From: Stercorarius parasiticus
Lineage: Eukaryota; Chordata; Aves; Charadriiformes; Stercorariidae
Assembly: GCA_013396915.1 (NCBI GenBank)
Contig: VWZL01000111.1
Span: 771,063 to 835,062 of the forward strand
Direction: 5' to 3'
DNA length: 64,000 bases
The position numbers and the translations under genes are program-made. Each line of letters begins with the position of its first letter. Within the stretch, counting starts at the first letter, position 1. Positions 1 through 11,589 of the stretch are shown here, piece after piece. A model generated the notes under the pieces. It ran no database searches, was not told the DNA's origin, and was given only the letters and a program-made list of their open reading frames with translations.

Positions 1-984
1 CGGGCTCCAGCTGGCTGGCTGCAGCCTGAACCCATCAGGCTCTGTCAGCATGGTGCACTCGAGCTCCCGACACAAATGGGAGGCATGTGTGATACATCAA
101 TTCGCAGCCATTCCCTCATGCTCTCCCAGATGTTGCTGCCCTCCGCAGCCGGGACGGCTGAACACATCACGCATCCAGCCCGGAGCCACCCTGATGCACC
201 ACAAGCTTTTAGCCACTGCTGCACCAGCACAGAGGGAAATCAGAAGACAGTATTGAAGCTGGGTTTTAAGCTGAGGCACTTCATGAGCAAATATACAGCC
301 ATCCAGCTGCTGCAGTGCAAAGGTCCAGTTTTGTGGCTGAGACCATTTAAACGGTGAGGGGTACAGCATGTCTGCCATCTGACCTTGGCCTGCAGCATTT
401 GGGTTGTCTTTTGCTCTCCCTTGCTGGCTGCCCTGCCCTTCTGCTGGGTGTTTCTACTCTTGCAGCAGAAAGGGCAGAAGGGAACATGGCCTCCACCACT
501 GCCACCCCAATCATCAGGCTGCAAATTCACCTTAAGCAGCAGGTTATGCTGTTAGTGTCTCCTGCTGACTGCTCCAGGGCTGATCCCTCCAGGAGAGGCA
601 GAGTGGGCAGTGGGGATAACATTGTTGCGCTCGATTCACCCAGGCTTACTGTACCAAATGATACCTCTGCATGCTCCTGCTAGCACAGAGAATGGGCACA
701 GCTTGAGACATGTCTTGAATGGGTTGGACTTGGTGTGGAAAGCTGAACATCCAGCTGTCCTTTGGGGCCTGGGAGCTGGAGCACATCCCAGCAGAGACGC
801 TGGTCCACCTGGTTGAGAAAGGGGAGCTCCCAGTGCCAGAGGGACACAATACAAGGAAAGGTGCCTCCCACCAGCAATGCCTGACTTGCATAGAAAATTT
901 TACTGGGGCTGGGGACTGTTGCTTTGAACGCATCCAGCACATCAGCCCCTTCATGGACTGAGCAGGCTCTGTCTTACACAAGCA
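1..984. other. gene-free DNA, nothing recognised
   Basis: Mixed-composition DNA with short open frames on both strands that overlap one another and show no domain, repeat unit or compositional signature of an exon. No transposon match, RNA gene or microsatellite is visible. It lies upstream of the first CR1 remnant and is best treated as intergenic or intronic. Confidence 0.6.
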
Positions 985-1275
985 TTGACTTTGGCCCATT
1001 CTGGCCCTGTGGGATGCCTACTCCAGCTTCTCTTTGCTCTGATGGTTACAAATCTGCCGCTAATTTCCAGCCTACATTTCTTTCCTTCTGCTTTAGCCCT
1101 GTTTGCTCTAGTGCCAGTGTCCTCTTTTAGCTTCAGCGGCTCTTCCCTGCTGTTAGTCCTGTTGACGTATTTATGGACAGCAATCAGATCCCCTCTCAGC
1201 GGGTGTCGTGCTGGGCTAAACAAGCCGAGCTCGTTCAGCCTCCTCTCTCCAGAAGTGATAAGGACATCCCGCACT
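985..1275 (-). mobile_element. old CR1 LINE fragment (ORF2 C-terminus)
   Basis: Read on the minus strand from about 1260 downwards, the translation contains ERRLNELGLFSPARHPLRGD followed by IAVHKYV and, further on, KCRLEISGRFVTIR. This is the typical order at the C-terminal end of CR1 ORF2 (a leucine-rich LGLFS segment, then RLRGDLIA, then a FRLEIRxxF segment before HWNxLP). On the plus strand the same stretch reads like the reverse complement of old CR1 families. The copy is diverged: basic residues in the RRLRGD motif are replaced, and the HWN motif is eroded to SWS. The octamer 3' tail is not recognisable. It is a dead 5'-truncated insertion, older than the copies at 21.3 and 44.8 kb. Boundaries are approximate. 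Confidence 0.8.
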
Positions 1276-1875
1276 GAGGCAGTGCAGCTGCTCTGCTTCT
1301 GCAGCCAGGTGGGAGCACATCTGGGCCAGATTCATACCACCTCAGCCCCCATGCCTTGATGGCTGACTTGGCCTTGCTAGGAGTGGGGCTAGATGCTGTG
1401 CCTCACCTGTCCCCCCCAGGACAGAGATGTATGTTCAGGAGTCACGCTAAGCAAGACAGTCACTTCTAGAGTCTTCTCGAAGGACAGCCTAAAGCGTTGC
1501 TTACTCCTGGAGAAGCTTAGTAGAGAAATAGGGTACATCTGGACAAGCTAGTGTCTGTCCACCCAACAGGTGTGAGGAGAGTCCCTTCTCTAGCTCCCTT
1601 TCATACCTTCCCTGCTCCTCACCTTGTCTTTTCGAAGAGACTCAGGCAACATCCTGATCTAGGAGAAAGGCAGAGTGGTGGGGCTTCCATCTCCCCCATA
1701 GCAGCAGGCAAGAAAAACACCATCTGAAGATGAGGCTGGAGGAGGAAGTATTCCCAAACCCATCTGCAGGAAGACTGGAGCTGCTGGTCCATGCCGCCTG
1801 ATGGAGTGCAACAATGTTGGTAGGTGAGGAGGAACGTCCCCTCCCCTGTTGCTTCACCCCGCTGTTCCCCTCTGA
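1276..1875. other. gene-free DNA, nothing recognised
   Basis: No exon, repeat or RNA gene recognised. The open frames are short and start and stop without recognisable content. Confidence 0.5.
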
Positions 1876-2060
1876 TCTAACAAAGACATTGGCTTTTAAA
1901 TGTAGCTAACTTAAGAGAATGACAGCTTATCTGTCAAGCTAACATACAGCCCTCTGTGCTGGCTCTTGCCAGCAGCACAATACCAGATAATTTAATATTC
2001 TAATAGGATTTGAACAACCCTTTAAACTAACAGGGTAACAACTCTATTAACTGGTACACA
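1876..2060. promoter_or_regulatory. candidate enhancer-like A/T-rich block with MEIS/GATA palindrome
   Basis: A/T-rich, non-repetitive block next to GC-richer flanks. It contains the perfect palindrome arms TGACAG (1920-1925) and CTGTCA (1931-1936). These are MEIS/TGIF-type half sites, five bases apart, and the CTTATCT core (1926-1932) is a GATA-type site. TTTAAT/ATTCTAATA A/T runs follow at 1990-2005. What is seen is the motif layout. That the block is a conserved regulatory element is inference; no alignment was possible. Confidence 0.25.
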
Positions 2061-3339
2061 GGAAGGCAAAATGAGGTGCTGGAAAAACAGAGGATGCATC
2101 AAACTTAGACTTTGATGGAGGGGTTCGCATCACCCCGACACTTGCTTTGTTCCCCAGCGCCTGCAATTTATTGCCTGGAGAGAGGAAGTATGTTTGTAGG
2201 ATTAGCCACAGGCTGCGTGTGAAGGTGGTGGTGAGGAAGGTGGGAGAGTGATCCAACCACCAAGGTCTAATCTGTAGTATGGATCAATCCTTTTTGGTCT
2301 GCAAAGGTGCCCCAACGCTGGATGGTTGGATCCACAGCTAGTATAACCTGCCCAAAAGCCTGCTGGCTGCATTACTGACCTGGGCTGTCGTCTTCAGGGG
2401 AGTAACCTTGAGTTTAGCTGCAGTGGGGTCACGGTCTGGCCAGCTGAAGACAAACTTGGTATGGATAATAAAGACACTGTGAATGGAGGTTAGGTCCATC
2501 TCTGTAGAGTGAATTGGTAAATCACATCTGAATCCCAAAACAGCTGCTTAATCTGGGTCCAAAGTAATCCACTAGCTGATGGTGATTCTCCTTCTCTAGC
2601 ACTCATCTTTTGCACCCATGATATGGAAAGACCTCAGCCCCTGCCAGTCCTCTTGCCACACTCTCCAGACCCCCCAGTCACAGCACTATCCCCTCTAGGT
2701 GCTCTTGGGCCTGGGTATTGGCTCTCTTGGGCAGAGATGTTGGGCTGGTCAAGGTCCTCTCTCCTGTTCATTATATCCATTTCTGGACTCTTATCTTCAG
2801 ACAGTAATAGTCTGTCAGTTTTAGAAGTCATGCAGCCTGTTCCACCATCATCCCATAGGGACATTCATCACCTTTTCTTTTTCACATGGACACTTCCATA
2901 TGGACGCATACCCTGACCAACATTGCTTTTCTCTCACTGGCTTTTGTGCAGTGTTTGCATCTCATTTCCCATTTGGATTTCTGATTTCCTCTCATCCCTG
3001 CCCATCTCTTTTTCTACCCAGTAGAAAGCACAGTGTTTATTACCTATTTTGAATGCTATCAAAAACATTTCCACTCTGCCCTACCTGAAGGACCTCATTT
3101 TCACCCATATTCACCTGGCTTGTGGTGCCCATGGCCTCTGGGAGCAATCCAGCTTCTCTCAACCTCAGTGGCAACACAGCAACTTGATACTTTTGCTTAT
3201 GAGAGATCAGTGTGCCAGGGTATCTCCGATGAGATCTGTTCATACAAAACACACCATCAGCTTCATCTTCCCCTGTGACATAGCTCAGAAGGGCCCAAAA
3301 AATCAGCCCTAGAGCAAGATGGCTAAAAATATTTCTGCT
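2061..3339. other. gene-free DNA, nothing recognised
   Basis: No supported gene or repeat. Short overlapping open frames on both strands carry no recognisable protein features. Confidence 0.5.
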
Positions 3340-4250
3340 GGACAACATTCAACCAGAATGGACCATTTTTCCAACATTGAAAAGATTTGCCTTTTAGCAG
3401 GATTTCAGTTTGGAAGAAAATCCAGAGGAAAAGTTTGGTCAGTGTTTAATGACTTCACTTCTTTGTTGTCAAAAATTACTATGCTTGGTGTTTAGACGTG
3501 ACTTTTTTTTTTATCATTTAAAAAGTATGATGGTTTTAATCCTTGACATTAAAATGGAATTAATTAATCTGATCTGAAATGAGTGTTCCTTGAGGACTTC
3601 GCTTTGCAGATAGTTTTTAAATCAGTGAACAGAGAGAGGGAACAAGATGGACATTTCTAATTAAGTGCTGCACATCTGGAACTCTCAGCCTTCCTTCTCC
3701 TCTCTGGATTTTGCAAACTTCTGCACTTTGCAGAGCTCTGGACAGCTCTTTATTGTGCTTGATGCTATATAAGGATGTAAAAATGGTAGTCCCAATGCCA
3801 GTCCAAATCCCAGAGCTTCAGCTCTTATGTAGCCAAATATTTTTCATTTATAAGCATGGATTTTCTCCTAGAAAGCTGTTTCTTGCAATATCTTTATGCA
3901 GCATGCATTGCACTTTAGCCTGCCACCCCCTAGTTTCCTCTAAACACCCTCTTGCTCTGCCACAGACTTTTTGCCTAATCCACCAATTCCTCCACTGTAA
4001 AACAGAGGCACCTTGCCTAAGCAGAATCGTGTTCTATTAGTTTTATCTCTTGATTTGCTGAAGTTAAACTATTCAATGGGCTGGTTTAGACACATTTCCT
4101 ATTTTGTAAAAATGTATAAACATTTTGAAACTATTTACATGCTCTACAATGAAAAAGTAGTTGTTTTCTGCTTAAAATGAGCTTTTTCTTTCAAATTGTA
4201 AAATAGTTTGATGAAAGGTTGAAAACTGAAACCCAGTGGTTCAAAGTGGC
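3340..4250. repeat. A/T-rich stretch with possible decayed ancient repeat
   Basis: Two A/T-rich patches (about 3340-3425 and 4085-4250) are dense in short interleaved TTTTCA, AAAATG and GAAAA words. They resemble patches near 16.8 and 20.9 kb. This texture is seen in very old, heavily decayed interspersed repeats, but I cannot assign a family. The interval also contains a T10 run near 3503 and TAATTAAT near 3560. No coding potential is visible. Confidence 0.25.
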
Positions 4251-4722
4251 ACATACAAAAATATTCATCCAGGTTTCTGACTGCACAGCTCTGGGGATGG
4301 GAAGGGTGTTGCTGTGACTTTTGGTGGGTTTTATCCTGATTTGGGATGGGACATTTCTCAAAAAAATCCTCAAAAAAAAGCGCAAGACTTTCTAATCTTA
4401 ATTACAACCATGTTTCAAGGCCTCAGACTGTAAAACTCATTAATATATAGATCTTTATTCCAACTTTGCCCTGTCCCAGCTGGACAGCCCGAACCTAAAA
4501 CTCTGGAGTGAGAACACCCTGCCAACTGTTTTTTTTGCAGTCTTTTGCCTCTTTTGCCTTGGCTTTTAAGCTAAGAATGGGGAAACAACCTCCCCAGCCG
4601 GCTGGAAAGCTCTCCCAGAGGTTTGATGGCAGGGCCCAGTGTGCGTGCAGGATGGACCCCGCGCTGCCTGCAGTCCCTGGGAGCCTTGCCCGCATGCTGT
4701 TCACATGTATGGGGGGGGGCGG
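4251..4722. other. gene-free DNA with a short G run
   Basis: No gene recognised. A run of nine G at 4711-4719 directly precedes the candidate regulatory block at 4723. Confidence 0.5.
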
Positions 4723-4860
4723 TTATTTATAGCCGCCGATGCCAGGAATTCGGCTGGGACACTGCTGGGGAGGATAACAAGTTTCTCTTTAGGAGGAATG
4801 TTCCACCCTGACCGGAGGAGCAAAGAACAATAAAAGATGATTGATTTCCTCACAGCCACC
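4723..4860. promoter_or_regulatory. candidate regulatory block: MEF2-, SOX- and PBX-type motifs
   Basis: Within 125 bases there is TTATTTATAG (4723-4732, fits the MEF2 pattern YTAWWWWTAR), AACAATA (4826-4832, SOX type) and TGATTGAT (4838-4845, PBX/TALE type). The sequence is non-repetitive and not coding-like. The motif matches are direct observations. Enhancer function is inference, and each motif alone would occur by chance in 64 kb. Confidence 0.25.
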
Positions 4861-5099
4861 CCGGAGCATGGTGCTGTACCCACGCCAAGCATCCCAGTGT
4901 GCACAGCTCCCTTCCTCTAGCCAATGTGTGCCATGTCCAGCCACAGGATAACACCAGCTAGCAGTCGGGGACCGCATCCTGGTATCCACGCTCGCTCCCC
5001 AGGCCAGGTACCTCACGTCGCCTTCGTTTGAGATGGGTGAGAAGAGGAGGAAGGGGAGGGAGGGCTTATAAGACCATGTCTTTGGGCCTCCAGGCACTT

Positions 5100-5345
5100 T
5101 CTATTTACATTCTTTGGAGTAAATTACTGAGCCTTAGAAATTTACAGGGAAATCACTTTGATTCTTAAACTATATGAATGAAGCTGCAGATGGAGAGAGT
5201 AATGGCTTAAATTTATTAGTGTGCATAAAATTGTTGATGCTAATTTTCAGCTGTACACTAAGCAAACAGTCGATGGGATTAAACTGGATCCCTTATTTAA
5301 ACAAACTCACAAAATGTAATTTACATCTAGTTATTGTTTCCGACT
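5100..5345. promoter_or_regulatory. candidate regulatory A/T-rich island with FOX/homeodomain-type motifs
   Basis: A sharply A/T-rich, complex (non-microsatellite) island between GC-richer flanks. It contains TAAACAAA (5298-5305, FOX type), TTATTGTTT (5331-5339, FOX/SOX type) and several TAAT cores. Islands of this composition are often deeply conserved non-coding elements in amniotes, but that is only a hypothesis here. No repeat family matched. Confidence 0.3.
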
Positions 5346-5534
5346 CTTCCCAGACCCCTTCCCAAAGCTCCCTCTAATGTTGCCAGGTCTGTATTGCACC
5401 CTCTCCCTCCTGCTCCTCCATCACCTCTGTCAGGACAGCGATGCGACCCCTGTGGGACCTTCATGGAGACAGATATATATATTTAGACAGAGCAGCAGTC
5501 TCTGAGCTTTATTCTCCAGACGAACTGGCCTGGA

Positions 5535-5611
5535 TTTTTTCCACTAGAGATGCCAGATTTTCTACTAGAGATGCCACTTAAGGATGCTTTTTTTCTACTA
5601 CTGATGCCAGT
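5535..5611. repeat. imperfect short tandem repeat, about 3 units
   Basis: Three units of the form T-run, then CTACTAGAGATGCCA (variants) occur at about 5535-5556, 5557-5577 and 5589-5611. The third is separated by a short spacer and reads CTACTACTGATGCCAG. This is a small degenerate minisatellite with no coding reading evident. Confidence 0.6.
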
Positions 5612-8600
5612 CATGACTCTTTTTACCCTTTTTGGTTTAAGACTTCACCAATGGGCTCTCACAATGAAGGGAAACCTCTGTCAAAGGGCAGCACCAAGCT
5701 GTCAAGCCTCAAGGATGAAGTACACAGCCTTGTCTCCTGCCCTGCAGCCAAGCTGGATATCACTTGTTCACAGCACCAAGCATCTACCCTGCTTCTTGAC
5801 CCCTACTACCGATGCACCCATGCCTGCTGCACAGCATCCTGGATCAGGAGGGAGACTAGGGGGGATATAGCAGCAAACAAAGCTCATGGGGACCACAGGA
5901 GATGGTCTCCATGCCAGCAGCAGCCTCATCCCTTGCTCCTTGCTCCACCACCGGACCTGACAACACCTGCATCTTGATGTGTACTGTCTTCTGCCCTGGG
6001 GAGGGTAAAGCTCAGCAGCTGCACCTAAGCCAGCAGAGAAGACTGGGCAAGCAGAAGTGTTTCTTCTGCCTGTAAAACTCTGCAGGTCTAGTGAATATTC
6101 ATCCAGTAGTTGCAGAGTGCCTGACCTCAGTGGGATCCATAGGTGCTGCAGGGATGTGAACTGATTAGTCGGAAAAAGTCTGGCCAGCCTCAGCCCTGAC
6201 CAGTCACATGAACTAAGCTCATGAGTTTATTCCCTGCCCTCTGGTGCCTCCCTATGAGAAGAATATGTGTTACGGAAAGTCTGGGTATCGCTGGAGGGTG
6301 GGAAGGCTGCAGATGAATAACAGGGCTGGCAGAGGATATGGAAATAAAGGGATACCACAGGAGCTGCTAATCCTGCTCCCTATGGCTGTCAGGGCCCTGC
6401 CAGCAAGACCGATGTGCTGCCATCCTATGTCTGCCAGCAGGAGTAGGGGAGTAAAATGTTGGTCCAGTGCAGAGCACAGCAGTCATCCAGAAATGCCTGC
6501 TGAGGGGGCTGGCTGGGAGCAGGAAGAAGGATAGGGCAGTCCACCCAGGGAAGGTATTGCAAGGAGATGCTGGAGCCACTTGTGCTGCAGAAAAAGGTCA
6601 CCACGTGGCACAGCTCTTTCTTTGGTGTCCCCAGATGGTGGTAAGGTCCCACCATGTTTCTGTGTGCCGTGTGGGGAAAAAAATGACTGTAGTAGAACTG
6701 ACCAAAGGTAAGGAAGAGGTGATCAAAATTAGTGGTGCTGACACCTTCAGAATAGGGCTGCATTCAGAGATTTTCCTCCCTGATGGCCAGGCAAGGGCTA
6801 TCTTCAAGCCCCTGGGAAGCTCTATCCCCTGTGCTGGGTGTGCAATAGTTGTTCTGCTTGTGCGAGCTGAACTGGATGGGATAAATCTGCCTCCTGGTCC
6901 CTACAGTGGGGCAGACACAGGGGGAATGAAAGCAGGAGCAGTTTTGTGCTGCAGATCATTCCTCTTCTTCTGAGCAATTCTGAAGCCTTGCCACAGGGCT
7001 GCAAGGACAGGAAGGAGGTGGGGATTTGCAGAGGGACTTCAGTCCTCTCCCATCAAATGGACACATCTGTACTTGAACAGCATCTTACTTGCTCCCATAC
7101 ATCCTCTGCACCTCCAGCTCCTGGAGGCACCCCACTGGGAGCGTCACTGCTTGGGACATGGAAAAGAGGTTGGAGGGACAAATTCTGCCCTCCTTGAGGG
7201 AAACGTACATAGAGGTAAGTTTCGAAAGGCGGGTGGCAGGTACAGGAGCTGCTGTTCCTCCAGATCCAGCAAGGACAGGCTTCTGGTTTTGGGTAGTGAC
7301 TGGACAGGAAACCAAGGCCAGAGATGGAAAGCCACTTCAGCATTTCCCCTCCCACCACGCCACTGAGAGCTGATCAACCCCGTGTCACCTTACAAGCCAC
7401 TTAATCCCTTCCGTCATGCTTCTCAAGGAAGGGGGTGTGCAGGCCAAGGTTTAGCTACCACCAGCTGCCCCAAAGTCATATGCTGAGCATCTGCAGGAGC
7501 ATGTGCATGGGGACGTGACTGACACCTCACCGGTCCCCCGCACCTGGGAATCACCCAGCCCTCCAACCCCAGACCCAGCTGGCCCTTTGATCTCTGCAGG
7601 GGCTGAAGCCGGTTCCCCTCTGCTCCAGCTTTGGAGAGGATCATTCTGATTTTGTCTGGACAACTCACATCCTGGCAGGTGTCAGTCTTGGCTTCCAAGA
7701 TGCCCTGGAGAGGGAGGTGGGAAAAGGGAGGATTGTAAAAATAAATAAACTGTTGGAAACACGCGTCTGTGCTCACCCTTCCTCTCAGTCCATGTGTTGG
7801 GGCCTTGTTCAATCTAAGGAATGGCCCTCTCCTCTCTACCAATGCCACCAGCCTCCATAAGAGCAGCTACACACTTTTTCCTGCAGGAGACATCACCGTC
7901 AATGTTATTGAGCACCCTGTAAGTAGAGATGTGGGTATCTGGGTGATGGGGAGACAGCCTGTGCCCTGGCTCAGCACTGGACAAAGTCGTCCATGATTTC
8001 TACTGATGAAGGATCCAGAGAGACCACCAGCCACATGCAGGGCTGGAAGGCAGAGCAAATAATTCATGTTCTTCTCAGCTGTCCTGCTCTGAGCCCCACA
8101 AGCTGCTGCTCACACCAGCTGAGCTGTGTGGTGAGTCAGTCTGCACTGTTCCCTGGAGCTGCTGGAGAAGTAAACCGTTCACAAACCAGGGCCCTCTAAA
8201 GCCTTGTGTGTCCTCCATCTGCAGCAGGCATCTTCCAATCCATGCCAGGAGGACTGTAATACCAGGAGGGATCTCCTGCTGTACTCCAGACCGCAGACTT
8301 AGTAGCAGTGAGAAAGGATGAGAGTTCCCACACAAAGCTAGGCTCTTTCTGTCTGTTCAGGCTTAAATTACAGACACAAAACCCATGGCTGCCAAGAGCT
8401 TCAGCCCGATTCAGATGGGCCAAGACACTGCTTTGCTTTGGACCTCACCTTTCCAGGATGCTTGACTTTTGCTCCAGACAGTAAGTTGATCTCACACCTG
8501 GCTGAGATGGGATGTGTGAAATCTTACTGTAAATTGCCTTAAGTCCTGGTGTAGAGACATGAACAAAGCTGTGGCCACACAAGGCTGCAAGGCAGGTCAC

Positions 8601-9004
8601 CTTCCCCCCACCTCAGTGTCCCATATGAGCCCAGCATGCTTTTTCAGCTGAGCAATGTTTTTAAGATCACAGTTTATTACGCTAGAGAACAAACCCCTAA
8701 ATGGGACCAAGTTTGATCAGATGACTTAGTCAGCCTGGATGACTGACTCAGCCTAAGTGCCTTTCTGACAGCTAATGCTGAACCCATTTCTTAGCAGGCC
8801 TGCTGTTCACCAAAGCAAACAGTGTTCTGGCATGCTCAACAGAGGCATAATGTGAGCTAGAAGAGGTGGAGGCCTGATCATGTTAGATCTAAGATCCATG
8901 TAGCCCTGCACCACGTCTGAGAAAATGCCTAATGTGTAAGAAGAGGTCAATGTCCTATGATGTTTCTCCAGCATAGTTTCCCAGTCTTCAGTGATCTTTG
9001 ATGG
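5612..9004. other. gene-free DNA, no exon supported
   Basis: The longest open frame (6467-6973, plus) has no domain or compositional signature and overlaps equally open frames on the other strand. A pair of AP-1/MAF-like TGACTxAG words lies near 8723-8745 (ATGACTTAGTCAG, then GACTGACTCAGC). No repeat family or RNA gene recognised. Confidence 0.5.
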
Positions 9005-9440
9005 GGGACTTCCTGAGACAAACATCAAGGCTTTGTATTTAACAGCAGCTCTTGCGGACTTTTTCCAATGCATTTTCTGGAGTTCCTTTTTGAACCCCTT
9101 TAAACAGCTAGCATCCACATATCCCAAGGCTAGGAGTGTCTCAGGTTAGCTATACGCAGCACAAAGAATATCTCTTTCCATTTGTTCTCCTGCTGCTTTC
9201 ACTTTGCAGCCCTGGTTCTTTTATTGAAAGAAACAGTGAACAGTCATTCCTTATTTACCTGTTCAATAAGATTCACCTCCATCACCTAGCCTGCCTCTAG
9301 TCTTTCACCAGCTGAAGGGTCTCAGCTCATGCTTGGTAGTGTCAGTCCTCTGACCACCCTTGTAGCCCTTCTCTGTTTCTCGTGAAGTCCTGATAGATGC
9401 CCTTTGTGGGGGAAGACCAGGACTGCACTCTGGACCTGAC
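9005..9440 (-). mobile_element. old CR1 LINE fragment
   Basis: The plus strand reads as the reverse complement of an old CR1-group LINE. In order it has a CTTTTTGAACCC segment at about 9087, a block around CATCCACATATCCCAAGG, the TTTGCAGCCCTGGTTCTTTT segment near 9206 and the CTTGTAGCCCTTCTCTGT segment near 9359. It ends at AGACCAGGACTGCACTCTGG (about 9416-9435). These correspond to the 3' part of ORF2, where ORF2 (read on minus) has VQSWS followed by an R-REGLQGW-like remnant of the VQRRA region. It is highly diverged and frameshifted throughout. Neither end is a clean insertion boundary. Confidence 0.75.
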
Positions 9441-9544
9441 TATTTCACTTTGCTCACAGCAGGTGGGACGTCCAGAGGGCTTTGCGCAGTTCTTGGCATC
9501 AGACTGTAACAAAGATAAGGGCTTTAGAAAATCTGACCTTGGAC

Positions 9545-9895
9545 GGAAAATTGAAGGAACTGGATTTATTTTGTTCAAAAAAGAAAGAGCCAGAAGGCAG
9601 CAAGTAAAAAATATTTCAGTAGATAAAGTTTTAATACGAGGACATGGATGGATTGCTATCCATATTCAGCATGGGGACAAGACAAGGAGAACGAGGCTCC
9701 ATTTGCAGCAGAGACGATTTAGGTCAGATGTTAGGAAACTCCTTCAACTCTGAGCACACACAAACCCTGGAACAAGCTCTTTCACTGGCAGTATTTATAA
9801 GCAGGTTGGACACCCATCTGTTGGGAGGTTTTGGGGAGAGCTGTCTTACAAGACTATCTATCAGGGTCCCTCTAGCCTCACATTTTTCCCTCCAT
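9545..9895 (+). mobile_element. old CR1 LINE fragment, divergent from the copy at 9005-9440
   Basis: The plus-strand translation keeps the C-terminal CR1 ORF2 order. A KKERARR-like basic stretch follows a GTGFILF remnant of LGLFS, then GDKTRRTRLHLQQRRFRSDV with RKLL, then a remnant of the HWNxL region and a FISRLD segment near 9790-9815. Near 9860-9885 the text resembles the end of old CR1 families (GGGTCCCTCTAGCCTCACAT). It lies about 100 bases from the minus-strand copy, with 5' ends facing each other. Either two insertions or an inversion within one old element could explain this. Confidence 0.7.
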
Positions 9896-11547
9896 GTTCC
9901 CTCTGTTGAACCATTCGGCTAGGACAGACCATGCCATCCGGGGGCTGGAAACACTCTGCCAAAGGCCCTGAGGGGATGAACAGCACTAAGAAGAAATCTG
10001 TGCAAATCTATTATCTGTACTCTCTGCTGAAGGCGGGGAGGGTCTCAGTATCGGGCACATCCCCAGTGGGAACTGCCTTCTCACCTCCCTCTGCTCCCCC
10101 AAAATGTCACTGCTCTAATTACAGAGGAAATGACGAAGGAAAACTTGCCAGGGCCAATGTGGATTTTAGTCATTTGCAGCCCCACTGGCTTTTCTTTCTC
10201 ACTTTTCAGGGACTTGTTGGGAATCCATGGACCACAGGCTCAAAGCCATTGGTGACAATTACATGCCACGAGCTCATATCCCTTCCAGGGTCATGGTATC
10301 TGGGGCCAAGCTGAGGGAGCCCATCCTTCTCAGCTGCATCAAGGCAGAGGTATCTGCTGCCAGCTCTAAGCCAGGATACATGAAGATACTTTGCTGCCTC
10401 CCAGAGCAGCGCTGCTGTTCAAGCAGCCATTCCTCAGCTGCCCAGGGAAGATGAAATGGACAAGCAATGAACATCCAGCTGCCCAATGGATCTCACTGAG
10501 GACATTATTTGAAATCTGAAGCACATATTTTTAAGGGTTTACACTAAAGGAGGCCGATGATGGTTGCTTCTTTCTCTGTAAGAGCAGGGTGAGTTTCCTA
10601 CCCATGTGTGCTGTGGTGCAGGGGCAGTGAAGAGGTAGATTGCCTAGGCCAGATGTGCACGGGCCACCCAAGAGCATGGTGTCCCAGGCAGTCACTTCCA
10701 CTCTGTGTCCCTGAGGGCAGTCACACTCTGGCTGAAGGTACCACTGAACTGCCCTGTCAACACTGCATTCATTATAGGAACCTTCATAAATGACTGGGTT
10801 TAACTAATGTGTCCTCCATGGACTGTCAGGGCATGTGCTAGCTGCAGAGGATCGTTCAGGTTGCAGTACCGATCCAGAGATGATGCTCGACTCCACTGGT
10901 GTCTGCTGATGCCCAGCTGCCTCTCCAGACTTGTCTGCGGAGCCGATGCTGCACAGTCACTGTTGTGTGCTCTCCCTTCCCTCTCTCCTAGCCCATGCAA
11001 GGCGTGGCCACAGAGCAACCCATCTTTTTGCACTTGTAAATGCATTTTACAGAGTTGTAAATGCTCTTATTGATTCCTCAGCCTTATTATCCTTGCTGCT
11101 CAGCCAAGAATTAACTTCCATTTGAGGATAAATTATTCATCAGCCTTCTCCAGGTCTATTTCATAATCATTTCCACCATCCTGGCTGTCACATAAGAAGG
11201 ATTTGCATATTTATTCTACCACTTTTCCCCAGAACAGTACATGGGAGCCCATGTTTACCTGCAATCTTTTAAATCGCTTTCCCTACCTTATAAAAGCATT
11301 GCTTTTAGACAGAGCAGGCCCAGCACAGTGCAGTCCACGTCCTTCTGACTCATTTACTTTGTGGCATATTTTTGCAGGCAAATACTTTTCCTTTTCACTT
11401 CTCTGCTTTTTCATTGCTCATTTATGATACCCTGTAGGGTAAAACTGTGTGGTTTGTTCAACAACCCATAACAAAAATACACAAGCTTCCAGCCTGGTAC
11501 CGACTGTCTTTGGTCCCCGGCCCAGCTTGCACAGGACAGTGTGTTGA
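9896..11547. other. gene-free DNA, nothing recognised
   Basis: No exon, RNA gene or repeat supported. The open frames are short and without recognisable features. Confidence 0.5.
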
Positions 11548-11589
11548 GCTGCTATTTTAGCTTTCAGCGCTGCTATTTTAGCTTTCGGC
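11548..11589. repeat. 21-bp tandem duplication
   Basis: Two adjacent 21-bp units, GCTGCTATTTTAGCTTTC followed by AGC in the first copy and GGC in the second, differ at one base. A third partial start (ACTGCTTTTTTT) follows. A recent local duplication is the simplest reading. Confidence 0.8.

Noticed and set aside
6467..6973. 168-codon plus-strand frame
   Set aside because: Considered as a possible exon because of a run of ordinary-looking residues, but no family is recognisable and reverse frames are equally open.
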